Positions 25,446-32,732 of a stretch of 34,961 nucleotides of DNA are shown here, piece by piece. The notes under the pieces are model-generated. The model was not told the origin of the DNA, ran no database searches, and worked only from the letters and a program-made list of their open reading frames with translations. The position numbers and the translations under genes are program-made. The first letter of the stretch is position 1; each line of letters starts with the position of its first letter. Source of the DNA: Bifidobacterium breve (GTDB taxonomy: Bacteria; Actinomycetota; Actinomycetes; Nanopelagicales; Nanopelagicaceae); the NCBI GenBank assembly GCA_945889195.1, contig CAMDBB010000009.1:1-34961 (forward strand), read 5' to 3'.

Positions 25446-26735
25446 TTAATTCTTAATCTGATTGCGACAGCTATCGGTTGATGGCTTCTTTGTTGGTTTC
25501 TTACTTGGCTTAGGCGCCGGAGTTGGTCCCTGCACAATATCTAAGCTGAGCGGTGTCTTAACCTCAGCATGTGTTCCGGTCTCATCGGTAAAGCCCACAT
25601 GACCAACCCAAGAGCCGGCAGGCATTCCCGAGATAGATAACTTCCAAATTCCGCTTGTCTCACGCTCTACATTTTGAATGACGGCAGGAATCGTCACATT
25701 TTCATCTGCAAAGTAATAGCGCACAGTTCCGGTAACTACCGGGGTGCTATCTGGACGTTTTACCTCAACATTAATGATGACGTTCTTATTGGTCGTCGAG
25801 GCGCTAAAGGAGGAGATAACAATTGTCGATGTCTCATTCTTAGGCATGACATCCATTGGATCTGGTTGCCACGTGCCGGTCAGGAGTGCGAGGAATTTCT
25901 CGCGTCCACCGCTAAAAACATTGAGGTCTAAGCGATTACCAGGGACTCCATATTTAGGTGCGATTCCACAAGAGGTGTACTGCCACATCGTCCAATTTGC
26001 TGAGCACTCTTTTGTGGTCCATGAGTGGACGAAACATCCGCCAGGTTTCACATTTGGTTTTGCATCAGGTTCTGCTGGGTCAATTGCATAGTGGGCAATC
26101 CAGAGAGGGTAAGAGTTAAGTTCCTTATCGCGATTTAGCGCAGTCTCAAGAAATGATGGTGAAGAGTAGAGAATTGGAGTACGCCCAGTTTTCTCTTTCA
26201 GCGTCTTTAAAAATGTCTTTGCCCATAACGTTGCAGCGCTGCGAGTGGCATTCTTCTTGCAAGCGCCAGAGCTGCTCCACTGAATACATCGCGTCTCAAG
26301 GTCTAGCGCATATGGCAGATCCTGATCGTTGTAACCACCAAGATCTGAGAGACGCCACAAGACTTTCTGCGCTTGAGCTCGCGCATCCTTTGCGATTGCT
26401 GCTGGCGTGCTGACATTCGGCAAGATTGCATAGTGATAAAAACCTGTGTAGATCCCGGCATCTTGCGCTGCGTTACGATCCATCTTCACATATTTCAAAG
26501 CTAAACGATCGGCGTCGTAGCGAGTATCAGATGCTTTGATCATGACAAAGCTCAGACCTGCATCATGCATCTTCTTAAAGTTAATTGGTTTGTCATTAGG
26601 GTGTTGCCAGCGACTGACATCTGCGCCATGAAGTCGATCCCCTGGACCAACAAGGCTTAAGTCATCGGCTGCAACTGGAACAATTGTGAAAGCTGTCAGA
26701 GCTAGCGAAAGACCGAGAGCGAGAACTTTTCTCAT
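25446..26735 (-). CDS. Secreted GH25-type lysozyme (muramidase)
   Basis: A 429-residue exported protein with a signal peptide (about 1-23, ending VAADD). The glycoside-hydrolase 25 barrel spans about 35-290, with HGADVSRWQ (catalytic-site Asp39), FVMIKASD, GFYHYA and YALDLET (Asp145, Glu147). Six or more Cys suggest disulfides. An Ig/Big-like domain (about 305-405) follows, then a KPSKKPTKKPS tail that may contact the wall. It should cut peptidoglycan between MurNAc and GlcNAc, for cell-wall remodelling or attack on other cells. ATG overlaps the stop of the upstream 89-residue gene (ATGA). Confidence 0.9.
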   Translation of the reverse strand: MRKVLALGLSLALTAFTIVPVAADDLSLVGPGDRLHGADVSRWQHPNDKPINFKKMHDAGLSFVMIKASDTRYDADRLALKYVKMDRNAAQDAGIYTGFYHYAILPNVSTPAAIAKDARAQAQKVLWRLSDLGGYNDQDLPYALDLETRCIQWSSSGACKKNATRSAATLWAKTFLKTLKEKTGRTPILYSSPSFLETALNRDKELNSYPLWIAHYAIDPAEPDAKPNVKPGGCFVHSWTTKECSANWTMWQYTSCGIAPKYGVPGNRLDLNVFSGGREKFLALLTGTWQPDPMDVMPKNETSTIVISSFSASTTNKNVIINVEVKRPDSTPVVTGTVRYYFADENVTIPAVIQNVERETSGIWKLSISGMPAGSWVGHVGFTDETGTHAEVKTPLSLDIVQGPTPAPKPSKKPTKKPSTDSCRNQIKN

Positions 26736-27001
26736 TTCTCAACCACCACGACGGTAACTCCAAAGACATCGTAGATTGCACCTTGTAGCGCTGCGCGATG
26801 GCGAATACGTGCATCTGCATAATTGTGGCCAGTAGCCAACTTGTTAGCATCGCTGAAATCGAGCGTGAGTCGCCCATTTTCAAAGGATTCAAGGCGGGCA
26901 TCGAAGTAGGCAATCCAGACGATGCGGTCGCGGCTCTCGACGAGGTCGAGGACTTCATTCCATCGCTTACGGATATCGCTGAGCGTTACTCCTGAAGGCA
27001 T
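26732..27001 (-). CDS. Small protein resembling the C-terminal domain of DnaX (gamma/tau)
   Basis: An 89-residue protein. The pattern of a helix IRKRWNEVLDLVESRDRIVWIAYFDARLESFENGRLTLDFSDANKLATG, then ARIRHRAALQGAIYDVFGV and a final strand, resembles the free-standing tail domain at the end of actinobacterial DNA polymerase III gamma/tau (RxxWPxVLxxV ... LxLxFxxxxxAxxF ... LxxALxxVLGV). There is no AAA+ ATPase part here, so it is not DnaX itself. Function unknown. TGA overlaps the lysozyme ATG. The start at 27001 is fixed by TAAAGT six bases upstream. Confidence 0.7.
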   Translation of the reverse strand: MPSGVTLSDIRKRWNEVLDLVESRDRIVWIAYFDARLESFENGRLTLDFSDANKLATGHNYADARIRHRAALQGAIYDVFGVTVVVVEK

Positions 27002-27007
27002 GCAGTG

Positions 27008-27013
27008 ACTTTA
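27008..27013 (-). promoter_or_regulatory. Predicted -10 box of the DnaX-tail-like gene and lysozyme (leaderless)
   Basis: On the minus strand TAAAGT, six bases (CACTGC), then ATG at 27001. Confidence 0.6.
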
Positions 27014-27025
27014 CCGCAAAGGCTC

Positions 27026-27712
27026 TTAATGACGAGGTGCGCCAAGCCACTTGAAGTATTCACCGGTCAATATCACACGTAGGTTTTTGCTGCGATCAGG
27101 AGATATCGATAGATGCTGCGCAATACGGGCCACGATTTGTTCCACTGATTTCTCTGAAACAAATCTCACTCGCGCGATTTCAGAGTTGCTTAGCCCCTGT
27201 GCCACTAATCGTAGCGTTTCGATTTGAATATCAGTGAACTCATTGAGAATTGTCAGGAAAGAATTTGCATGAATAGTTGAGTGAAGGCTTATCCACTTCA
27301 TGGCAGAGCCATCTTGGGCTGAGCCAAGACATTCAGCAAGAGCGAAGGTGATAATCGAAAGATCCGAGACTGACCGTTTCAGGATAATTCTGCTGCCTTT
27401 AGGGATGTTACGTTCTAGTAAACCAAAGAGGCGAAGGTCTGGACAGGAAGTGGTAATCACGATTCCTAGTTTTGGGTCCATCTTGCGAAAACGTTGTAGT
27501 AAGCCAACTGCTTCTTCGCCAGAGAACTGTAAATCAATCAGTACTACTTCAGGTTGCAGAGAGCGAAATAGGTTTTCAGCAATCAACATATTGTTTGCTT
27601 CTCCAACAATATTTGTGCTGTGCAATCTCAGGGAGGCAGACATCGTGGCAAGTTCAAAAGCATCATCATTGATGATGAGAACTCGCGCAGGATTTACCTG
27701 AGTTTTAACCAT
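27026..27712 (-). CDS. Orphan NarL/LuxR-type response regulator
   Basis: A 228-residue regulator. The receiver domain (about 10-125) has the acidic pair Asp16/Asp17, phospho-acceptor Asp60 (VVLIDLQFSGE), a Thr in ITTS, and Lys in ILKRS. The LuxR helix-turn-helix is at about 158-205 (FTDIQIETLRLVAQGLSNSEIARVRFVSEKSVEQIV). No histidine kinase is adjacent; the kinase at 28782 pairs with regX3. ATG at 27712 is preferred over a TTG two codons upstream because TACTCT lies five bases before it. Target genes unknown. Confidence 0.85.
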   Translation of the reverse strand: MVKTQVNPARVLIINDDAFELATMSASLRLHSTNIVGEANNMLIAENLFRSLQPEVVLIDLQFSGEEAVGLLQRFRKMDPKLGIVITTSCPDLRLFGLLERNIPKGSRIILKRSVSDLSIITFALAECLGSAQDGSAMKWISLHSTIHANSFLTILNEFTDIQIETLRLVAQGLSNSEIARVRFVSEKSVEQIVARIAQHLSISPDRSKNLRVILTGEYFKWLGAPRH

Positions 27713-27717
27713 GCACA

Positions 27718-27723
27718 AGAGTA
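27718..27723 (-). promoter_or_regulatory. Predicted -10 box of the LuxR-type regulator (leaderless)
   Basis: On the minus strand TACTCT, five bases (TGTGC), then ATG at 27712. Confidence 0.45.
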
Positions 27724-27767
27724 AGTCGGATAAACGAAAATGTTGATGAAGGGATATCCCTAGATGC

Positions 27768-28085
27768 TTACTTAAGAATTTTCTTTATTGCACTTGGTAT
27801 TTCATCAATCACTTTCGTTGCAGAGATAGGCGCTCCATCAGATGCAAGTAGCGCGGCTTGGTTATGAATATATGCACCAGTTGCTGCAACTTCAGCAAGA
27901 CGATTAGGGTTATTGAGAATTTCAATGTAGTTGGTAGCAACGAGTGCGCCAATGATTCCAGCCAGAACATCGCCGGTGATGACACCAAGCACTCCACGTG
28001 AATATTTATGGTCTAAATCGCTGGGAACGATGATGCAATTGCGAGCATCTCGGGAAGTAAAGGTTTTCTTCTTTTTCTCAGGCAT
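27768..28085 (-). pseudogene. Internally deleted remnant of ADP/ATP-dependent NAD(P)H-hydrate dehydratase (NnrD)
   Basis: A 105-residue ORF that joins two ends of the YjeF-C/NnrD carbohydrate-kinase domain. Residues 12-38 (RDARNCIIVPSDLDHKYSRG... GVITG) match the domain's N-terminus. Residues 38-105 (GDVLAGIIGALVAT ... AAYIHNQAALLASDG... IDEIPSAIKKIL pattern) match its end. The roughly 150 residues in between, including the substrate pocket and most of the fold, are missing without loss of reading frame. The NnrE epimerase domain is absent too. Normal length of the kinase domain is about 280. It is open, with a leaderless-type promoter, so it may still be translated. Activity as a dehydratase is unlikely. 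Confidence 0.75.
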
Positions 28086-28092
28086 AAGGCTG

Positions 28093-28098
28093 AGTCTA
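28093..28098 (-). promoter_or_regulatory. Possible -10 box of the NnrD remnant
   Basis: On the minus strand TAGACT, seven bases (CAGCCTT), then ATG at 28085. TAG is the regX3 stop codon. Confidence 0.4.
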
Positions 28099-28785
28099 CG
28101 CCTCGAATTTGTACCCTAATCCACGAATAGTTTGGATAAGTACTGGGTTAGCAGGATCTGCTTCAATCTTTGAGCGTAAGCGCTTAATGTGAACATCAAG
28201 AGTCTTTGTATCTCCGTAATAGTCACCGCCCCAGACGCGATCAATGAGTTGTCCACGAGTAAGTACACGTCCGGCATTACGAAGTAAGAATTCAAGTAGT
28301 TCAAACTCTTTGAGTGGTAGCGCTATGTTGGCTCCATTCACGCTTACCTGGTGGCGCTCAACATCCATTCTGATTCCAGCGATTTCATGAACGCCAGTTG
28401 ATTCTGGACTATTGGCTTCATCAAGTGAGCCGCGACGTAGAACTGCTTTGATGCGCGCCACTAGCTCGCGTGATGAATAGGGCTTTGTTACATAATCATC
28501 TGCCCCAAGTTCGAGTCCAACGACCTTATCTATCTCAGAATCTTTCGCAGTTAACATGATGATTGGTACCTGAGAAGTTGCGCGAATAGTGCGGCAGACA
28601 TCTATTCCAGAGACTTCAGGAATCATCAGATCCAGCAGAATGAGATCAAAGCTCTCTGATTTGAATGCATCAAGTCCAGCTTTACCTGTTTCAGCAATAT
28701 GTGTGGAGTAACCCTCTTTTTCGAGAAGGAAGCTAAGGGCCTCTGAGAAAGAGATTTCATCTTCGATGATTAAGATCTTGGTCAT
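28096..28785 (-). CDS. regX3: Phosphate-type response regulator RegX3/PhoB-like
   Basis: A 229-residue OmpR-family regulator. Receiver domain 1-120 has Asp9 acidic pocket, phospho-acceptor Asp52 (ILLDLMIPEVSG), TAK and KPY motifs. The winged helix from about 130 has the LPLKEFELLEFLLRNAGRVLTRGQLIDRVWG signature and TLDVHIKRLRSKIE recognition helix. The start overlaps the senX3 stop (ATGA), so the pair is co-translated. Phosphate control is inferred from senX3 and phoU next to it. Confidence 0.93.
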   Translation of the reverse strand: MTKILIIEDEISFSEALSFLLEKEGYSTHIAETGKAGLDAFKSESFDLILLDLMIPEVSGIDVCRTIRATSQVPIIMLTAKDSEIDKVVGLELGADDYVTKPYSSRELVARIKAVLRRGSLDEANSPESTGVHEIAGIRMDVERHQVSVNGANIALPLKEFELLEFLLRNAGRVLTRGQLIDRVWGGDYYGDTKTLDVHIKRLRSKIEADPANPVLIQTIRGLGYKFEA

Positions 28786-29843
28786 GAGTTTGTTTCCCCT
28801 GTGTTGGAATAGATGGGTAGTCGAAGTGCAAATGTTGAGCCAACTGCTGGAGCGCTCCAGACGCTGACATCCCCACCGTGCTTGGTTGCTACATGCTTCA
28901 CAATTGAAAGACCAAGACCTGTGCCACCAGTTTCGCGAGAACGGGCAGGATCGACGCGATAGAAGCGTTCAAAGATTCGCGCCTGGTCAGATTCGGGAAT
29001 GCCAATTCCTTGGTCTGTCACAGAGATCTGCACAATTCCATCTTCGATTTCGGTTGTGACTGAGACCTTTGTATTTTCAGGTGAATAGTTGATGGCATTT
29101 TCAATTAAGTTATGAACTGCCATTGTTATCTGCTCGCCATCGCCAAGAACGATGGCATCTGGTGCCCTGGTAAAGGCAACTTCAATCTTTCTTGCCTGAG
29201 CAATTGTCTGGCATTGATCTACCGCCACTTGAATAATGTCATCGATACTTACTTCGTCAGCAACCGATAGTGGATCAGAGTCCTGCAGTCTGCTCAAATT
29301 GATAATCTCTTGAACCAAATCTGTTAAACGTTTAGCTTCATGTTGCATTCGACTCGCAAATTTTGTGACAGATTCCGGGTCTTCTTTTGCGGAGAGTACA
29401 GCCTCGCTAAGTAGCGAGAGCGCACCAATCGGCGTCTTTAGCTCATGAGAAATGTTTGCAACGAAATCGCGTCGTACTTCATGCACACGCTGCGCCTCAG
29501 ATTCATCGCTGATGAGAATAAGAATGAGATCCTCATCTTCGAGAGCAACAACCTTCAGTGTGAGCTCTCTCGTTCCTTCGCCTATTGGGCCTCGTGCAAT
29601 TTCAAGTTTTCCATTATGGGGATTGCGTGTGCGACGCACTGCTCTGACAATCGCTGAAAGTTCTGGAGTTAATACTCGCCCGTCACGCAAAACATTGAGA
29701 CTTTCAATTCCGTTGGAGGAGAAGATTGGTTTATCTCCGGGTCCAATAAGTAGAACATCTTCATCTAGATGATTGACTAGATCGAAGATAAAATCTGGGA
29801 CAGGGCTATTGTGAGTTTCGGAAACCTCTTTGCGAAACCACAT
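28782..29843 (-). CDS. senX3: SenX3-like sensor histidine kinase lacking membrane segments
   Basis: A 353-residue kinase. Residues about 15-115 form a PAS-like sensor region. The dimerisation domain has FVANISHELKTPIGALSLLSE with phosphorylatable His133, and the catalytic domain has NLIENAINYSPE, DQGIGIPESD and GGTGLGLSIVKH. Typical SenX3 has two N-terminal membrane helices (about 400 residues); here none is visible. An in-frame TAA two codons upstream of ATG, plus TAGGCT six bases before it, rule out a longer protein. It probably senses phosphate through PhoU and the Pst transporter from the cytoplasm. Confidence 0.9.
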   Translation of the reverse strand: MWFRKEVSETHNSPVPDFIFDLVNHLDEDVLLIGPGDKPIFSSNGIESLNVLRDGRVLTPELSAIVRAVRRTRNPHNGKLEIARGPIGEGTRELTLKVVALEDEDLILILISDESEAQRVHEVRRDFVANISHELKTPIGALSLLSEAVLSAKEDPESVTKFASRMQHEAKRLTDLVQEIINLSRLQDSDPLSVADEVSIDDIIQVAVDQCQTIAQARKIEVAFTRAPDAIVLGDGEQITMAVHNLIENAINYSPENTKVSVTTEIEDGIVQISVTDQGIGIPESDQARIFERFYRVDPARSRETGGTGLGLSIVKHVATKHGGDVSVWSAPAVGSTFALRLPIYSNTGETNS

Positions 29844-29849
29844 GTGTTA

Positions 29850-29855
29850 AGCCTA
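29850..29855 (-). promoter_or_regulatory. Predicted -10 box of senX3-regX3 (leaderless)
   Basis: On the minus strand TAGGCT, six bases (TAACAC), then ATG at 29843. A perfect 6-2-6 inverted repeat (CTCGGG-TG-CCCGAG, 29859-29872) lies directly upstream. Confidence 0.6.
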
Positions 29856-29871
29856 ATGCTCGGGTGCCCGA

Positions 29872-29889
29872 GTTAACCGTCCGTTCATG
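29872..29889 (+). promoter_or_regulatory. Candidate Pho box between senX3 and phoU
   Basis: GTTAACC (29872-29878) and GTTCATG (29883-29889) are direct repeats with an 11-base period, as in actinobacterial Pho boxes (GTTCACC-type repeats bound by PhoP/RegX3). It lies 43-60 bases upstream of phoU and within the -30 to -46 region of senX3. Only two units are visible. Confidence 0.4.
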
Positions 29890-29920
29890 CGGATGATTTC
29901 CATTATTCACCAAAGGCGCG

Positions 29921-29926
29921 TACTTT
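29921..29926 (+). promoter_or_regulatory. Predicted -10 box of phoU (leaderless)
   Basis: TACTTT, six bases (TGCCCA), then ATG at 29933. Confidence 0.6.
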
Positions 29927-29932
29927 TGCCCA

Positions 29933-30589
29933 ATGGCTCTCATCCGTTCGGTATTCCAAGAAGAACTCGATGGCGTCTCACAGTCCCTTGTTGACCTCAC
30001 AAACATGGTGAGCGATTCCATCCACAAGGCCACCCAAGCCCTCATTAGCGCTGACCTCAAGCTTGCCGAAGAAGTCATCACTTTTGACGAAAGAGTTGAT
30101 TACTACCAGCATGATCTAGATAGCCGCATTATTGACATCATTGCCCGTCAACAACCTGTTGCAACTGATTTACGTGCGCTAGTAACTGCGCTACGTATGA
30201 GCGCTGATTTAGAACGTATGGGCGACCTGGCACACCACGTTGCCAAGGTTGCACGACTTCGTCATCCAAACTCTGCAGTTCCAAATGAACTCCATGCAAC
30301 ATTTACTCAGATGGGCTCTGTTGCTGAAAAAATCGCCCGCAAAGTTGGAACTGTGATTGAAACCCGTAACACTCTCTTGGCGCTAGAAGTTGAGAAAGAT
30401 GATGACGAGATGGATTCACTTCACCGCGAGGTTATCGGAGCCCTCACAAGCTCTTCATGGAATAAGGGAGTTGACTCTGCCATCGACTTGACTCTGCTGG
30501 GTCGTTATTACGAGCGTTATGCAGATCATGCAGTCTCAGTTGCTCGCCGCGTCTACTTCTTAGTTACCGGCGAATACTCACCCGCTTAA
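29933..30589 (+). CDS. phoU: PhoU phosphate-signalling protein
   Basis: A 218-residue all-helical protein with two PhoU repeats (about 5-95 and 110-205), each with the E/DxxxD metal-binding pattern (for example [19 protein letters not shown] and [17 protein letters not shown]; later [15 protein letters not shown]). PhoU links the Pst phosphate transporter to the histidine kinase and keeps the regulon off when phosphate is plentiful. It is divergent from senX3-regX3, the mycobacterial order. pst genes are not in the window. Confidence 0.94.
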   Translation: MALIRSVFQEELDGVSQSLVDLTNMVSDSIHKATQALISADLKLAEEVITFDERVDYYQHDLDSRIIDIIARQQPVATDLRALVTALRMSADLERMGDLAHHVAKVARLRHPNSAVPNELHATFTQMGSVAEKIARKVGTVIETRNTLLALEVEKDDDEMDSLHREVIGALTSSSWNKGVDSAIDLTLLGRYYERYADHAVSVARRVYFLVTGEYSPA

Positions 30590-30616
30590 TTCTTGTCACA
30601 CTCTCTTTTCTCAGCG

Positions 30617-30628
30617 CCTATATATAGG
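30617..30628. promoter_or_regulatory. 12-base palindrome at the xylA promoter, possible operator
   Basis: CCTATATATAGG is a perfect palindrome that ends exactly where the xylA -10 (TAGAGT) begins. It is well placed for a repressor. No xylose regulator (XylR) is in the window. Confidence 0.4.
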
Positions 30629-30634
30629 TAGAGT
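30629..30634 (+). promoter_or_regulatory. Predicted -10 box of xylA (leaderless)
   Basis: TAGAGT, seven bases (CGCGGGC), then ATG at 30642. Confidence 0.6.
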
Positions 30635-30641
30635 CGCGGGC

Positions 30642-31799
30642 ATGACATACAACCCAACTCCTGCAGATAAGTTCACCTTCGGTCTCTGGACTGTCGGCTG
30701 GCAAGCGCGCGATCCATTTGGTGATCCAACTCGCGATGCGCTCGATCCAGTGCGCACAGTCAATGAACTCGCAGCACGCGGTGCGTATGGCGTTACCTTC
30801 CATGATGATGATCTCTTCCCATTTGGGTCAAGTGATTCAGTACGTCAAGGACATATCGATCGCTTTAAGAAAGCACTCGCTGAAACCGGAATGAAAGTTC
30901 CGATGGCGACAACTAACCTCTTTAGCCATCCCGTCTTTAAAGATGGTGCGTTAACTAGCAATGATCGCGATATCCGTCGCTTTGCCCTACGTAAAGCGAT
31001 GCGCAATATTGATTTAGCCGCCGATCTTGGCGCAAAGATCTATGTCTGCTGGGGCGGTCGCGAAGGCGCAGAATCTGAGAGCTCAAAGGATGCTTACGTG
31101 GCGCTCGAGCGTTATGCAGAGGGCTTTAACGTTCTAGGTCAGTACGTCCTTGATAAGGGCTATGACATTAAGTTTGCAATCGAACCTAAGCCAAATGAGC
31201 CACGCGGCGATATCTTCTTACCAACTATCGGCCATGCGCTCGGATTTATTCAGATGCTGGATCATCCAGAGCTTGTGGGACTCAACCCTGAAGTTGGCCA
31301 TGAACAGATGGCAAACCTCAACTTCGTTCACGGTATTGCCCAAGCTCTCTGGCAGAAGAAGTTATTCCACATCGATCTCAACGGACAACGTGGACCTAAA
31401 TATGACCAAGACTTTGTCTTTGGCCATGGCGATGTGAAGAGCGCCTTCTTCCTTGTTGATCTCCTTGAGCGCTATCAATATTCAGGTCCGAAGCACTTCG
31501 ACTACAAGCCGGTACGCACAGATGACGATTCTGGTGTGTGGGCCTCAGCAACATCAAATATGCGTATGTATCTTGTTCTTAAAGAGCGTGCAGCAGCGTT
31601 CCGTAGCGACCCACGCGTTGTTGAAGCGATGAAGGCATCCAATATCCCTGGACTTTCAGAGCCAACTCTTGCAGCAGGTGAGACATGGAAGGATCTTGAG
31701 AAAGATTCATTTGATGCCGATGATGCAGGTAAGCGCGGTTACGGTTATGAAGTTCTCGACCAACTCGCGATGGAGCACCTCATGGGGGTTAAGGCTTAA
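30642..31799 (+). CDS. xylA: Xylose isomerase
   Basis: A 385-residue enzyme that interconverts xylose and xylulose (and glucose and fructose) with two divalent metals. It is the short class I form of actinobacteria. The numbering matches the well-studied enzymes: His54 and Asp57 ([11 protein letters not shown]), Glu181 and Lys183 ([11 protein letters not shown]), with HIDLNGQ and [10 protein letters not shown] later. No xylulokinase or xylose transporter is adjacent, so other steps must be elsewhere. Confidence 0.97.
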   Translation: MTYNPTPADKFTFGLWTVGWQARDPFGDPTRDALDPVRTVNELAARGAYGVTFHDDDLFPFGSSDSVRQGHIDRFKKALAETGMKVPMATTNLFSHPVFKDGALTSNDRDIRRFALRKAMRNIDLAADLGAKIYVCWGGREGAESESSKDAYVALERYAEGFNVLGQYVLDKGYDIKFAIEPKPNEPRGDIFLPTIGHALGFIQMLDHPELVGLNPEVGHEQMANLNFVHGIAQALWQKKLFHIDLNGQRGPKYDQDFVFGHGDVKSAFFLVDLLERYQYSGPKHFDYKPVRTDDDSGVWASATSNMRMYLVLKERAAAFRSDPRVVEAMKASNIPGLSEPTLAAGETWKDLEKDSFDADDAGKRGYGYEVLDQLAMEHLMGVKA

Positions 31800-31805
31800 C
31801 CTCGT

Positions 31806-31811
31806 TAGAAT
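31806..31811 (+). promoter_or_regulatory. Predicted -10 box of ppx (leaderless)
   Basis: TAGAAT, six bases (GCTCAA), then ATG at 31818. Confidence 0.65.
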
Positions 31812-31817
31812 GCTCAA

Positions 31818-32732
31818 ATGCGATTGGGTGTTTTAGATGTTGGTTCAAACACCATTCATCTTCAGGTAGTTGATGCCCACCTCGGTGGACCACCAATTCC
31901 TAACTCATCTCACAAATCAATCATCAAGTTAACTGAGTTTCTTGATGAAGCAGGTGCCATCACTGATATCGGAATCGAAAAGATTACCGATGCCATTCAG
32001 AAGAATATGGCCAATGCACAACATCTCAATATTGATGAGCTGCTTGCTTTTGCCACCTCTGCAATTCGTGAAGCAGTCAACTCTGATGAAGTAATTGCGC
32101 ACGTGAACAAAACTTGTTCTATAGACCTTCAGGTACTTTCCGGAGAAGAAGAAGCGCGCTTTACCTTTCTGGCAGCGCGACGTTGGTTAGGTTGGTCTGC
32201 AGGAGATTTATTGGTACTAGATATCGGGGGAGGATCTCTTGAAATTGCGCGCGGCGCTGAAGAGAATCCAACTTTTAAAACATCCATGCAACTGGGTGCA
32301 GGACGATTAACCAGAAGTCATTTAAAGGGCGATCCATTCACTGCGAAATCGCTTAAGGGCCTTGAAGAGTACATTGAAGATCAGATTGAACCGCTGGCAC
32401 GATCGCTTGCAACATTTGAAAAGGATGTCGCAGCAGGCACGAGCAAGACCTTTAGAACGTTGGCAAAACTTGCACAAAATTTACATCCAAAGTTAGGCGC
32501 ACATCTGACTCTCGATGCCCTTGATCAACTTGTCCCAGAGATTCAAGGCTTAGATCTAGATAAGCGGATAGAACTACCTGGCGTATCGATGGAACGCGCA
32601 CACCAACTTGTTGCAGGATCTATGGTGGCAAGGCAGTTGATGCGCACACTTAATTTGAAAGAGATTCGTATCTGTCCCTGGGCGCTACGCGAAGGAATTG
32701 TTCTGCATAGGCTTGACTGGATTGAGCGTTAG
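31818..32732 (+). CDS. ppx: Ppx/GppA-family exopolyphosphatase
   Basis: A 304-residue ASKHA-fold phosphatase that removes phosphate from polyphosphate ends or from pppGpp. Phosphate loops are visible: GVLDVGSNTIHLQVVD (4-19) and VLDIGGGSLEIARG (about 136-149), along with ATSAIREA and GEEEARFTF. It is the short, two-domain form without the C-terminal HD part, as is usual in actinobacteria. The TAG stop overlaps the stop of the convergent mutT1-like gene by 3 bases. ppk lies just beyond, so both polyphosphate enzymes meet here. Confidence 0.93.
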   Translation: MRLGVLDVGSNTIHLQVVDAHLGGPPIPNSSHKSIIKLTEFLDEAGAITDIGIEKITDAIQKNMANAQHLNIDELLAFATSAIREAVNSDEVIAHVNKTCSIDLQVLSGEEEARFTFLAARRWLGWSAGDLLVLDIGGGSLEIARGAEENPTFKTSMQLGAGRLTRSHLKGDPFTAKSLKGLEEYIEDQIEPLARSLATFEKDVAAGTSKTFRTLAKLAQNLHPKLGAHLTLDALDQLVPEIQGLDLDKRIELPGVSMERAHQLVAGSMVARQLMRTLNLKEIRICPWALREGIVLHRLDWIER

